Shown one piece after another: positions 11,257 to 33,621 of a stretch of 64,000 nt of DNA. The notes beneath the pieces are model-generated. The model searched no databases. It saw only the letters and a list, made by a program, of their open reading frames with translations, and was not told where the DNA came from. The stretch is taken from the NCBI GenBank assembly GCA_004519485.1, contig CP038109.1, positions 1,060,745 to 1,124,744 of the forward strand. The letters are read 5' to 3'. The first letter of the stretch is position 1; the number at the start of each line of letters is the position of its first letter. The position numbers and the translations under genes are program-made. This DNA comes from Nannochloropsis oceanica (Eukaryota > Sar > Eustigmatophyceae > Eustigmatales > Monodopsidaceae).

Positions 11257-13846
11257 GGAGCGGTGAGGGAAAGGGAGGGACGGAGGGGAGGTCTAATGCA
11301 CCTTCGGGGCTGCTATCAATTCAACAACAATGACAAGAAAATAAAAAATAAGGAGAAGAGGGAGGAGGTGGGAAGGGAGGACGGGAAGGAGGGCTCCCTT
11401 GTACGCATAAGAAATGGCAACTATTGAGATGCACGAAATAGTTAGACACTTGGAGAAAAGACTGAGCTTTGTGCACTCTCTTTTGGTGCACCCCCTTATT
11501 TCCGCGTGTACAAAGTGCACAGACCACACATACCAACTATAGTCAACCAGGAAAATCAATAAAAATGTTAACGATACCAAGGCTTTTTTTCTCTCGTTGC
11601 TCACTCGATTTCTTCAAATTTTGTCCCCCTTTGCTTTCATCCTTTGAGCTTGCGATACAGGAGGAACTATTGTAAAAAATAATAACAATAAGTAGGGGTA
11701 GAGTACGAAGGGAAAATTGCCGCCTGAGGATGGGAAAGAGCACAAGTGAAATCGAAACACTGGTACAATTCCATGAATTCGTGCTTCACACAGCGCATGC
11801 GGTACGTGGAAAGCCTGTCCCAAAGGTTGCACGACCTTCGGCTTCAGTGTCTTTCTTTTCCCACCATTATTTGGCTTGTCAAATACTGTGCAATGGCAGT
11901 TTTTAAAACTCCTTGCTCGTCCTTGCTGCCACTCGATGCTCACCCGTTTCTGTCCCAAGTTGAATTGATTTGGCTCATGTGTAAGACAGTGGGTCATAAG
12001 ATAACACGCATGTTATCAGGTTAACCCATGTGCTGCATTGGAAAGGAGGGAAACGCCTCCTGCTCCCTCCTGGAAATTGAAATTATCGCTGTGTGGAGAA
12101 CATATGAGGCAACTTTCCCTTCTGTCCTTGCAATGAGTCATCCCTTTGTACGTACTCGCCTTTTTTAGGAGGAGAAGTTGAGTGTGTCGTTTCGAACAGC
12201 CCTATGAGCTTTGACGTTCCCTTGAAGGAGGACACCGTGCACACGCAATGACGATCCGGTACGTGACAACGGAAGGGCGAGAACCAAGTATATATATATA
12301 TGTGTGGGAGAGAATGACGAGAACCAAGGTAGGAACGCCCACTCATGTTTGGTTGCCTTGCTGCCGCATTCCTGTTTGGACTTTTTGACATCATGGGACG
12401 CTCTTATATCATTCGACCGAGCGAGCTTTTCCGGTGCGTTACAAGAAGTACATGTGGGCAATGCCCGAGTGCCCGAGTGAGGTGTGCTGCTAAATTAATG
12501 CACGGCAAGACTGATGCCCACATTTCTGTGAGTGCAAGCAAACAAGGAAGGGGTAAATATTTTGGCTTTACTCAAGGCTCAAGTTTCACGCGTAAACTGC
12601 GATGCATATTCACGCTGCCCGGGTAAACTCCGAGGGATTTCCCCTGGTGTGATGCGTCGTTGTTCGTTTTCTGTATTGCTTCCGAGAAGTTGATTTTTGC
12701 TGGTCGCACACCTGTGTCCGGTCAATGATTCTTTGCCTTGCCGCCATTGGAATCTATAGCGCTATAAATTGTGGAAGGACACCCACAAGACTTGCTCACT
12801 TTTACTGTTTTGGGCTATGTTTGCAGAAAAGAGGAAGGAAAAGGGCCTCCCAGAGAGAGCTAGCTAGCATTGTTCCCGCCATGGTGTGCGCCCTTTGGCA
12901 CATGGTTTTTGCCATGAGTGTCTATCCAATGCTAGTCCTTCCTTTGAATCAGAGATATATTGGGCTCTAGACCCCACACTGGCCGAAGCCCAATAATATC
13001 GAGACTGGCAAGAGACTGGCAGACACTTCACCTCTCGTGCAGAAGCAGATGTTCGGGCCGATCAACGTTCAAGTTGTTCAACTGCCATGGTTGCATATGG
13101 TGCGTGTCCTTGCGCGCCTTTGCTCCCTCCGATGAAATTTTGCGTAGCTATTCATGTCTGACTGGCAAGCGTGATCATCTAGGAAGTGCTATCGCATCAA
13201 CCTCAACACCTGTTGTGGCCTTTTGTAAGTAGCCTTCCGCTCCAGACAAAGCATTGTGTGGTGCAGTCCCACATCGGAACAGACAGCGTCGTGCTGGAGG
13301 AGACATTTCAATAGTCCTGCCTCGGGCTCTTCAAGCCCTTGATCGGCACACTACCCCATCTGTCCTCTACTACTTGGACCAAGGAAGACAGCATGGTTTT
13401 TCGAAAGGTATTTGTGGCCGTGTCTTTCACGTTAAACTACACACATGGGGCACCTAGACTGCTTGCCGAAAAGCCCGAGCCCGAAAAAATTATCAGGCTT
13501 TGAAGCGTCGGGCTGACATGACAAAGAGAACTCCCTCTCACCCTCACCGTCCCACAGAGAGTTTTCCTTCAGGTCCTACTGTACCTGCCTGTTTGCGTTT
13601 CGGCGTTTGGCAGGCCACAATGGCCATACAAGGCCAACACACCGAAGCGACGATTCGCACCGGATCCCTCGCTCTGCCGGCGGGCGCTCTTTTTTGCATA
13701 CTTAGGTATTTCGGCAAATAGCCAAAGCTCATGAAAACTAACTATCTCTATCTTTCCCATTACAAATTCCTCAGCAGAACCAATAGTGTCTGAACACGAC
13801 ATCTCAAGGGGCAAAGAGGCCAACGGAGCACTAGGGGAGGGGGAGG
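11257..13846. other. gene-poor stretch, 2.6 kb
   Basis: Base composition is more balanced here and the GGGA/TCCC arrays almost vanish. Open frames are short (under about 130 codons), overlap on both strands and show no recognisable domain. A short (TA)n run lies near 12292-12302. It could hold a non-coding transcript, UTRs or an old degraded repeat. I see nothing I can name. Confidence 0.5.
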
Positions 13847-16800
13847 ATGTACGGGTCCGCCTCTCTTTACCACCGAGCAGGGGGGCCGTGTCAAGTGGGG
13901 ATCAGTGCCAGGAGCACTAATGAGGTCAGCAGCAGGAGCAAAAGCAGTGAAGCCTGGGAAGATGAGCGCAAAGGCAAGACAGGCGGAGGGGGTGCAGGCA
14001 AGGGGCTTTCCACCCTTCTATCCATGGGCGAGGGATATGGCGTGCACGTTCAGCAGCAAGAGCCGCAGAAGCAGTCCTCTTTGACCGCCTTCCAGCCGCA
14101 GTTCTATGTGCAGCAGCGCTCCCAAGGCCACGGGCAGGTAGGCCAGGCCCTTTCCAATCTCTCCCTCTACCCACCGCCGGTGCAGCACTACAGCATCAGC
14201 AGCAGCCAGCAGCACCTGCATCCACCCCACGCCCTCCAGTTGGCCTCCAACTCCTCCTGCTTCATTCGTCCTCCTGTTCGGACCACCACTACCACGACCC
14301 GCACTTTTCTCCCTCTTTCTTCCATTGTGAGCCACCCTTCCTCGTCTTCTTCTTCCTCCTCTTCCTCCTCCCCCACCGTCCCTGCCTTGCCGGCGGCCTC
14401 CGCGTCGGGGAAACGGTCGAGAGAAAATGACGGAGGAGAACGAGGAGGAGGAGGAGGAGGAGGAGGAGGTGGGAAGGGGGCTCCAAATCAGGGAGTGTGG
14501 TCGGCAGCCTTGCGGACTGAGTACCGAGGATGGCTGCAGCTAAACAGGGGTATAAGTAAAGAGGTGAGGAGTGAGGAGGGGAAGGAGGAGGCGGCATGCA
14601 TATACCTATCAAGCCAAGCCCGCCGACATCGAATCGAAATCACACTGACTTGACCTAACCTCCTCCCTCCCTCCTTCCTCCCTAGACTTCCATCACCTAC
14701 TCCCATGCCGTCCATGGTGTCTTGAAGGAGCTCGTCGTCAAGCGGGTCCGCGAGGGCCGTGTCGGACAGGTGGGTAGGGAGGGAGGGAGGAGAAAGGAGG
14801 AAGGGAGGGAGCGATATGATGGAAATCGTCTGCCCCGTCTGACCGTCTGTCTGCTCGAAGCGCCCTTTGACCTCCCCTCGCACCCTCCCTCCCTCCCTGC
14901 GTAGCCGACTCACGGGATGGACGTGGCCCAGCTCCAGGCTCTGATTGAAGAGCAAGCGCATGAGGCGGAGCGCATCATCAAGAGGGACAAGCGCTCTTCC
15001 TACTTCCGGTACCTTAAGGAGTTCATGGGCATGCAGGTAGGGAGGGAGGGAGGAAGAAAGGGGGAGGGTAGTTGCTTTCTATCGATGGCTCTCGCCGCGG
15101 GATGTACTTTCATGAAGTGCCTCTTGTCACGTGGCTGTCCTCCTTTTCTCGCTTCCTCGAAACAGGAGGACGATCTGAACGCATTCAATGTGGCGGCCCT
15201 TCCCTCCTCCTCCTTCCAGCCCTTCTCCTACGCCTCCTCCAATACCTCCACCAGCTCCTCCGCCTCCCTCCCTCCCACCCACACAGACGAACACCACAAC
15301 GCCTCCTGCTCCTCCTTCTCCTCTTCGCCCTCCCTCCCTCCCTCCTCCTCACCCCCTACCTCCATCCCGTCCTCCGTGTCTTCGTTCCTGCTGCAGCAAC
15401 AGGCAGGGGACGAAACGGCGAGAGCAGGTGAGCAAGCGAAGGCATATATCCCTCCCTCCCTCTCCCTCCCTCCCTCTTTCCCTCCCCCCCTCTCTCGGTT
15501 TTATCCTTATCTATCCTTTTCTCTGGTCATCCACTGACCTCCCTCCCTCCTTCCCTCTCTCCTCCCTTCCCTCTCTCCCTCCCTCTTTCCCTCCCTCCTT
15601 CCCCCCCTCCCTCTCTCTCCCAGGCACTGACACGCCTCTATGGTCGCCGGCCCTCCAACAGGAATATCACAGATGGCTGGAGGGTAGGAGGGAGGAAGGG
15701 GGGTGGGGGCTGGGGGAGGCGCCGTGGGAGGACGTTTTGACGCACGTGCAGATGGCCCATGTCTTGCTGCGGAAGGTAAAGGAGGAAGGGAGGGAGGGAG
15801 GGAGGGAGGGATCGAGGGGGTGGGGAAATCGCATACAACCATACAAAACGGTGGGCATGACCTCTCCGTATGGTGAGGAGCAGCTGTTCACCTTTCGGTC
15901 TCTCTCCCCGCCCTCCCTCCCTCCCTCTCTCCCTCCCTCAGGTTTTTGCCGACGAACTGTCACGCGATCCCAAGGCCGCCCGGGCCTACGCGAAGCTCGG
16001 CCGAGAGGAACTAGGTAAGGGGGGAGGGAGGGAGGGAGGGGGGGAGGGAGAGAGAGAGGGAGGGGGGAGGAGACAAATCTTACCACAGGCCCATCACCAG
16101 TTGCTCAGCCCGTCCGTCGCTCCCTCCCTCCCTCCCTCCCTCCCTCCCTCCACAGGCACTACGCTCAAAGCCCTCATTGTCCGCAAGCCGGGCCTCCTCG
16201 CACGTGTTATCAAAGGTCCCCGAAACCGGCGTTTCTTCCAGGTACGCCTCTCCCTCCCTCCCTTTCTCCCTCCCTCCCTCCCTCCCTCCTTTCCTCCCTC
16301 CCTCCTTATAAGTTCTCACATCGGCCAATCTACCTTCTCTACCATCTTCCTCCCTCCCTCCCTCCCTCCCTCCCTCTTTCCTCCTTCCCATAGCCGGTGA
16401 CCACCTTTTTCGGCCTCTCCCCCCACCCCTCCTCCCTCTCCCCGCCCCTCGTCGCTCCCTCCCTCCAACCTTCTCACTCCTCGTCCTCCATCACCTCCTC
16501 CTCTCCCTCCTCCTCCTCCTCCTCCTCCTCCTCCTCCGTCCCTGTCTGGAGCGACGAGCTGCGGTGCGCCTACAAGCGGCGACTGGTCATGGACCTGGGC
16601 TGTGGCGAAAGTGAAGTCTCCTCTAACATGCAGGTAAGGAAAGAGGGAGAGAAGGAGGGCTCAGGGGAGGAAGGGAAGAAAGGAGGGGGATGGCTGTATG
16701 CTAATTTACCTTCTGTTCGGCCTCATCCTCCCTACCTTTTTCCCTCCCTCCCTCGTCCAGTCTGCCGTGGCGCTCCTTCGATCCCTGCTTGAGCGTCGGG

Positions 16801-17877
16801 CCGCGCGTCGAGAAGGAGGCCGTTTTTCGTCCCTCACTCGAACGGAGGCCTGCGGCCTTGCTGCGGGAGGAAGGGGGAGGAGGGGAGGGATGGTCACCGT
16901 CGTCGTTTCAGATGTTCCTGCAGAGTGGAATGATGAATGAGGATGAGCAGGAGGAGGAGGAGGAGGAGGAGGAGGAGGGAGAAGAAGAGGTGGGGGAAAC
17001 GGAGAAAGAAGAGGAAGAGGAAGAGGAAATGCAGGCAGAGAGGGAAGGACCCCTTCACCCGCACCCCTCGTCCTCCTTCGTCTCCGCCTCCGCCTCCTCC
17101 CCCTCCTCCTTGGGCTGTATAAAGTGCAGTGAGCTTCAGCAGGAGCGAGATATGTGGGCACAGCGAGCCTCTGCCTTGCAATGCCGGGTCCTCGAGCTCG
17201 AACGTACTCTCCGTGCCTCCTGCCCTCCCGTCTCCCCTCCCCCCTCTCCCGCCAGCAGAAATTGCAGCGGCGTCGACAGCGTCAGCAGCAGCAACAGCAG
17301 CAATAGGAAGAAGAAGAAGCGGCATTTTGTGTCTACTCTGCCGCCGCTTGGAGGAGAAGGAAGAGGAAGAGGAGGAGGAGGAGGAGGAGGAGGAGGAAGA
17401 AGAGGAAGAGGAAGAGGAGGAAGAGGAGAAGAAGGAGGAGAAAGAGGGGGAGAAGGAGGAGGAGGTAGAGGAGGAGTGACGGCTGACGGTTCCGGTTGTG
17501 CGATGCATTCAGATGCAGAGGCGGACAAGGAAGGAGGAGAGGAAGGCAGGCTGTATTCATCCTCCCCCCCTCCTCCCTCCACCACCTCCTCCCATCGTTG
17601 GCATCCCAAAAAGATGCGACTTGCTCCTTCCGCCATTTATCCTTCTACGGCATCCGCACCAGGCCCAGCACCTGTGGTACCTGAGGCAGCACCATCGCCC
17701 ACCCTCCTTCCCTCCCTCATCGCCCCCCCAATCACCACCGTCGCTCTGCACAAATCCTCCCCCCCTTCCTCCTTCCCTCCCTCCCGCCCTCCCTCGTCCT
17801 GCCTCCTCATTCCTCCGACAGCGAGCAACAAGATGGCCTCTCTGCTTTCGGCTTGTCAGGCGGTGGAGGCGGAGTAA
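13847..17877 (+). CDS. protein with three WSxxLxxxY modules, Ser/Gly-rich linkers and C-terminal coiled coil
   Basis: Exons: 13847-14563, 14686-14769, 14905-15036, 15166-15427, 15624-15775, 15942-16014, 16156-16241, 16394-16633, then 16761 onward. Three modules begin alike: VWSAALRTEYRGWLQLNRG, LWSPALQQEYHRWLEG and VWSDELRCAYKRRLVMDLG. Each is followed by a helix of the type SHAVHGVLKEL, HVQMAHVLLRKV or MQSAVALLRSLLE. The first module superficially resembles the helical core-binding domain of tyrosine recombinases, but no catalytic domain is present. The family is unknown to me. A poly-Glu region and a coiled coil (CSELQQERDMWAQRASALQCR) in the frame 16789-17877 belong to the C-terminus or to a separate exon. 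The join between 16761 and 16930 changes frame and I could not place that splice. Poly-Ser, poly-Gly and poly-Glu tracts mark disorder, perhaps a nuclear regulator. Confidence 0.6.
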
Positions 17878-19492
17878 GCAGTAGGAAGAAGGGAAGGAGA
17901 GCGGGAGGGAAGGAGTAGTCCCCTCAACACGGAAGCTCGGGCATGGTTGTAAATATTCTCAAATTACGAAATGAAGAGGGGGCTCTTTTAAATGAAGAGG
18001 AAATAATTCATGATTTGCTCAGGTAAAGGAGACATGAGCCTATAGCTTTTCCGACAAAGAGGACAAAGGCTGATTTAATGGGGGAAGTTGTAATTTTGCC
18101 ACATTCATACATTTATCAGGTGCGGCTATAACTACTGTCGCTGCTTGTAATACAGGATTGGAAAGACCAACAAGACTGAAGCACAAGAAGAAGACAGTGA
18201 GGATGCATTAATGACGACGACAGAGAGAGAAAGGGAGTTGTAGAACGAGCACAAGAGTACCAACGAAGATAGCAATTGTCATGAGGAGGAGGAGAAATGG
18301 GCGAGGAGAAGGACAGGGAGGAGGAGGAGGAGAAGGAGGATGAAAAAGGAGGATAAAGGTGAGTTAAGGCCAAGGAATAAATCGTCTGAGAGGTACGTCA
18401 AGAAATAGAGAATAGAATAGAAGGGAGATTGAAAACGAGAACAAAAAGTAGGTGGAGCGCACCTCCCAAAGATCACAAAGATTAGATACAGAATTTATAG
18501 TTATGAATTGTCGATTTGTTAATATATTGGATTGCGTGAAGCATCGGGGACTCAGATAATGCGAGCGAGGAGTAGAATAAGGGCGACGAAGGAAAAGAAG
18601 GAGTAAAGCCTCACAAGCCACATGAAAGAGAACAAGAGGATAGAGAATATTAGCTACAGTTATAAAATACAGCAAAATTTGGTGGTGGTGGTGCTTATGG
18701 TGGCACTGGCAGAGGCTTTTCAATTCAATGTTTGAATGAAAAGAAGGCCCATTGTAGCTACGTCCTTCCCAACCATCCACCCATTGTCTGAGAAAGAATA
18801 GCAAGGAGAAGGCTTGACAGTGATACAGAGAGGAGAAAAGGAGAGAGAAGGCGTGAGAGGACCGAGAACGCGAGCCAGTGGCGCTGTGGGGGCTCTAACA
18901 GCGAAACACGTTTTGAAGCTGAAGCCGATTCACATGCAGAATTTAAAATATTGACAATATTGGAATAGACAGACCGAGGGCGAAGAGCATGGTCTTGGTG
19001 TTGATTCGGTGCATTGATTTCCTCGGTAGATTGATACATATTAGTGGTGATTTGATCATTTTAACGGCTTCCTCCTCCGCCGCCGAGCAAATGCGGGAGA
19101 GAGGATCGACTTTGTGCTATGTCTTCTCCTAACCATATATGCTCGTTCTCCTCGAGATTGGGGAAAGGGAATTCAAAATCTTCGCGCAAAAATGTCTCTG
19201 CTTCCAGTCAATCAATCGCCTCTTTCGCCAAATGCCTTCCTCCGCTGTCTTTTGCATCACTCGCATACACTCATCAAGTCTGTCTCTTGCCGTTCAAGGC
19301 CCTTTACCATCCTCCATACACCGACAAAAGATGGCTCTCTAAGCTATTCCTCCCTCCTTACCTATTGCCGTCCCTCTTCTCATTCTGGCAACTCATGTCT
19401 CGCCATTTTATGCATACGATAGACTTATCCTCCTTCTCCCTTTTTCTTCAGAATGACATCCTCCCTCCCATCCTCCCTCCCTTATTCGCTCC
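17878..19492. other. intergenic, 1.6 kb, no gene seen
   Basis: This lies between the convergent ends of the three-module gene (plus) and the ABCC gene (minus). It is AT-richer than its surroundings, with a purine-rich patch near 18280-18340. Short open frames on both strands show no domain. The outer parts are presumably 3' UTRs. Confidence 0.5.
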
Positions 19493-29811
<10,319 letters not shown>

Positions 29812-32110
29812 CTACCCGAAGCTATCTCTGTCTTCATGGAGTCATGATTTCTGTGTTTGTGGAGTCCAAATCATACCTTTAAAAGAAGTTGTGGCCAATT
29901 TGGTAACCTCCCCACTCTCTTCGGGCTGAAAGCTAAAACGACCTTTTTGAGACGCCAAATTCGTGTATATCATTGCACCTTTCTCCCTCCCTGAACAAGA
30001 TTATTTACATATCAACATGTTGTTCACATTTTCTTTAGGGTGTAGTTCACATTTTCTTTAGGGTGTAGTCTTCAGGAGGGCATTTATGGCGCTTGAGAAG
30101 CACAGTGTACCGTACAGGCGATCTATGGATCTCCCATGGGCCTTGCACTCAGGTCTATAAGCCTAGCATTTCGATGCGTCCCGGGGCGTGTGAAGCTTTG
30201 ACTTTGACGCATGTATGCTTGTCGTGGGCCGTATAAATGATCGAAAAACTTGATATGTCACCAGAAACTCTCTCACCAGGTTTTTTGTGCGATCGATGAT
30301 TACTTGGTATGGCGCGACGCATCTAAGTACTCCCCAAATTCTTATTACCTGGCAATTTCTTTGTATGCTCCAGGCGCCCGAAGACTCCAGTAGCGAGATC
30401 ATCGGTGCGGTACAAGGCGCTGTAGTAATTTTGCGAGACTTGTAGGCGTGGTTCTGCTCTCGGGGTGGGAAGGTCTTCCAGGTCTTTGTTGCGCAAAACC
30501 TGTACTGCTCCTTATGATTTGCATCTACATTCTTTCCTTCAGAGACAATCTTTCCCACTTAAAATACCTTCTTAATGCGACTATTGCTCTTCTTCCCTGT
30601 CAAGAAATTGCCTGGTAATAGCCTCAGGTAGCGTGTCCTTTCTTATGCTTTCAACAACGCAATCCATGGTTCAGTTTCGTAAATACTTATTGTTGCTCAA
30701 ATTGGCTGATGGATGCTGGACCTGATCCTTTCATTTACCCTCTTGCCAGTAATCATTGGGCTCGAACTATATCTCCTGCTCACGAAGACCAAAACATCGA
30801 CTACCAGTCCCTCTATAGACATCCGCTGCCTCACTAACCCGCAAATGTCCTTACGTGATATTGTCAAGAGTCAAAAAACGTCGACTCTTTCTCAAGGCAC
30901 TTCCGATGCGACCGACGGGAAAACTAATCCGGCTCGTAAACTACGATCTTTGCTTTGACCATTATAATGATGAGTACGATGCACGAGTAGACTTCTCATC
31001 AAGCGTCTTATAAAAACCTTCCCTTACACAAAGGGCACAACGACTCTTCTGAATCGCCCTAACATATCTTTCTTTCCATTGACACTATTTTTAGGGCTTG
31101 TTGAGAACCCTCCTGACGAAAGCCATCATAAAGGGCTTCCTATACATATCGTACAGTATCTCTCATTAATTTCCTACCTTGTCAACCACTAACTCAGCGC
31201 GCTATGACTAAGGAAAGATTATATACTTATTGCTGAGACCCAGTACCCCTTTTGTATGTGGTGATGGGCTCACTGCCTTTGAGCGTGTAACTATTAAACA
31301 GCTGAGATAGAAGACCGCGTTGGAGTGATGCCAAGGCTATATAACTTCTTACTGTTGTTGAGTTTTCCTTACCGCCCCAGCAACTTTCCTTTTGTGTGAT
31401 TCTATGAAGTATGACTTCATTCGGAGGTCAGGCGTCTATCAGGCATTAACTAAGCCGGTGATGACCCGGAAGTTGCCGACACCTTAGGCTTTACTGAACA
31501 CTGGCAGCCTTGGCATGCGCATGCTTGTTTACAATATCCGAGGCCGGCGGCAGGATCAAATTTGGCTGAGGACTCAAGCACTGCTTGACCATACACTTGG
31601 CAAGTGCCTTGGATCTATCCTCGAGAAGATTTCTACCTGTATCTCTGAGACGACAAATGACCTGCCTACGGCCTTCTTCCTCTTGGGCAGCTTAACATCG
31701 ACACATTTCTCCGGTGGTACCTGCTTTCTTCGCGCAGCCCATTCCATTGATCACAGCGACATGGCTGTGGACTTGGCATCGATAATCATACTGGCCGCTT
31801 TCTCCTATGACCTCGCCAATGCAATGTGACAAAATTATCAGCTACGGGGGATATGATGTATACATATATCGCGCTTGAAAGCCGATACCCCGATGTGGCT
31901 ATGAGGATGTAGGTGAAGGAGAGGAACCAAAGGAACATAAAGAGACGACTTGTTTTCTGCCTGAAGGTAGAAGAGATATAATTAGGTCACATCGAAATGC
32001 GTTCATTTGTTCTTCTCTCATTTCCTCTTCTTTGTCATTTCTTCAAGTTTTCTTCTCTTTTCTTTCTTGGGGAAGTTCTTGATACATATTTCCTTAGTTT
32101 TGTGGGGCAA
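29812..32110. other. non-coding part of the duplicated block (copy 1), 2.3 kb
   Basis: AT-richer and free of GGGA arrays. It contains a 2 x 24-bp direct repeat at about 30022-30069 (CACATTTTCTTTAGGGTGTAG twice) and a repeated module at 31230-31344. Small open frames (for example 30713-30958 plus, 30163-30558 minus, 31515-31829 plus) occur also in copy 2 only because the DNA is nearly identical, and the frame at 31515 is interrupted there. I found no reverse transcriptase, integrase or other mobile-element motif. Confidence 0.6.
31230..31344. repeat. dispersed module (copy M1)
   Basis: Contains TGGTGATGGGCTCACTGCC and TTGGAGTGATGCCAAGG. Related copies lie at 35085-35140, 38591-38710 and 38870-38984. 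The last is the block duplicate of this one. Confidence 0.75.
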
Positions 32111-32291
32111 GCTCACATACGTCGATCATCACGCCGCCACCATTCACGCCCAAGGGAGCCTCAACAAGAGAAAGCATCTTGGCATGGATATGGAGGTTGT
32201 GCGGGTCGACCGAAACGAGATCGCCTCTGCGAAGTGCATGAACGGGCTTAGACGTGCCATCCGCCATGACCACGAGTGCGTCCTTGTTGAA
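32111..32291 (-). pseudogene. remnant of the Hint domain, copy 1
   Basis: Sequence matching the start of the Hint domain of the copy 2 gene (ALVVMADGTSKPVHALRRGD and HNLHIHAKMLSLVEAPLG equivalents) survives on the minus strand but lies beyond the stop of the copy 1 gene. It ends abruptly at 32110, the deletion junction. The rest of the domain is absent. Confidence 0.85.
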
Positions 32292-33413
32292 TCAAATTGG
32301 ACTATTCGCCGTCGGAGATGTAGTAGGCGTGGCCGTCGGGGCTGTCGTAGGCGTGGCAGTCGGGGATGTAGTAGGCGTGGCCGTTGGAGATTGGGTCGGA
32401 CTGCCCGAGGCAGATGCAGATGGCGATGAAGATGGGCTCGCGGTAGGGGCAGTTGTAGGGCTGCCCGAGGGAGAAGCCGAAGGGCTGCTTGAGGGAGACG
32501 CAGAGGGAGCCCCAGTAGCGGCCTCGACAACCTTGAAGGCATTGAAATCAGGGTCAAGAATCAAAGTACATTCTCCACCGCAGCAAAAGCACTGAGTGGT
32601 CACCGTGTTCCAGTTGAAGAAAAACGGAGTCGATTCATTCCCATTGATCGAGCAGTATTCGAAGCACTCCGTCGGGGTATCAATCTGCACAGGCAGTCGA
32701 CGGTGCTTGCCACCAACATCGCTTAGCGAATCAAGTTCCCCATCACCTAGGGCCGACAGACGGCGATCTGGAGCAAAAGGCGCCAGTTGCCCTGCCTGCA
32801 AGCATCGCTGCCCCTCACCAAAAAGTTGGAAGGGAGTTGCGGGGTTGACGCTCGGGGCCGGGGTCGGCGCGCATGTGACAGGTTTCGACGAAGCGTGTTT
32901 GCCCGTCTTCTTGTCGCCTGGATACCGCACACGCACGACCGCGGGCTCGGCCAAGGGTACAGCACAGTAAGCGGACAGGTCCGTGGCGTTGACAAGGTAA
33001 ACCAGGGCAGTGACATCCAGCGTCTCAGGGGCACAGTCGTCGGCGATCACCACGGCCTGGAAGACACGCTTGGAGCTCTTTTTGAAGTCAAAGTCCGTCC
33101 AGTAGATGGCCGTCGTCCCATCCGGGTTCTGGATGCTCTGCGCCGGGGAGAGCATGCGGGACGGGCGGGCCTTCAGCTTCACCACGGACAAGCCGGCGGG
33201 CAGATCCATCTTGAAATTGACGTCCTGTGCGGCTTCCATACTTCGAAGCCTAATGGTGATCTTGGCCTTCTGTCGGCCTGCCAGGATCCCACGCTTGGCA
33301 TTGGGTTGCACCTTGGCGCCCAGAACAAGATCGGGACAGTCCTGGGCAACGGCGGTAGGCGCCCAGGCGCCGCCCAGGACGGCAAGCAGGGGGAGGGCGA
33401 GGGGCAGGTACAT
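32292..33413 (-). CDS. secreted Cys-rich protein, Hint-less paralogue (copy 1)
   Basis: Intronless, 373 codons. Signal peptide MYLPLALPLLAVLGGAWAPTAVA, then a beta-sandwich-like region (DLPAGLSVVKLKARPSRM, FQAVVIADDCAPETLDV) and a Cys-rich region (GEGQRCLQAGQLAPF, PTECFEYCSINGNES, TQCFCCGGECTLI) that resembles PAN/Apple-like or WSC-like surface domains. A Ser/Thr/Pro/Ala repeat tail (PSASPSSSPSASPSGS) follows and ends at a stop just before where copy 2 enters its Hint domain. It is probably extracellular or cell-wall associated. The N-terminal ~300 residues are nearly identical to copy 2, so the duplication is young. Whether the truncated form still works is unknown. Confidence 0.8.
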   Translation of the reverse strand: MYLPLALPLLAVLGGAWAPTAVAQDCPDLVLGAKVQPNAKRGILAGRQKAKITIRLRSMEAAQDVNFKMDLPAGLSVVKLKARPSRMLSPAQSIQNPDGTTAIYWTDFDFKKSSKRVFQAVVIADDCAPETLDVTALVYLVNATDLSAYCAVPLAEPAVVRVRYPGDKKTGKHASSKPVTCAPTPAPSVNPATPFQLFGEGQRCLQAGQLAPFAPDRRLSALGDGELDSLSDVGGKHRRLPVQIDTPTECFEYCSINGNESTPFFFNWNTVTTQCFCCGGECTLILDPDFNAFKVVEAATGAPSASPSSSPSASPSGSPTTAPTASPSSSPSASASGSPTQSPTATPTTSPTATPTTAPTATPTTSPTANSPI

Positions 33414-33621
33414 GCTTCTCGGTTGAATACCAGTCTATAAGACGGCGTGTATCTGTATCTGTGTCTTGAAGTATGAAGTGTTTGAGACTGTAGCGTGAGA
33501 GAGAACCAGGAGAATGAGAACGTAAGTCCCATTTCCACGGACACCACGGTGTATGATCTGTCCCTTTTCTGCCTCGTGCATGGAGGTCACCCATGAGTGT
33601 ATGCATGGTGTGTGAGATCGT

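Noticed and set aside
16937-17480. Gly/Glu/Arg-rich frames on both strands around the acidic tail
   Set aside because: Shadows of GAG/GGA trinucleotide runs; only the frame with the coiled-coil segment CSELQQERDMWAQR looks like real protein.
30713-30958. Small open frame conserved in both duplicated blocks (also 38225-38470)
   Set aside because: The DNA is nearly identical between blocks, so an open frame in both is expected; no domain or splice context.
29812-32110. Possible retroelement or other mobile element in the AT-richer duplicated block
   Set aside because: No reverse transcriptase, integrase, protease or transposase motif and no flanking long repeats; its two-copy state is explained by the segmental duplication.
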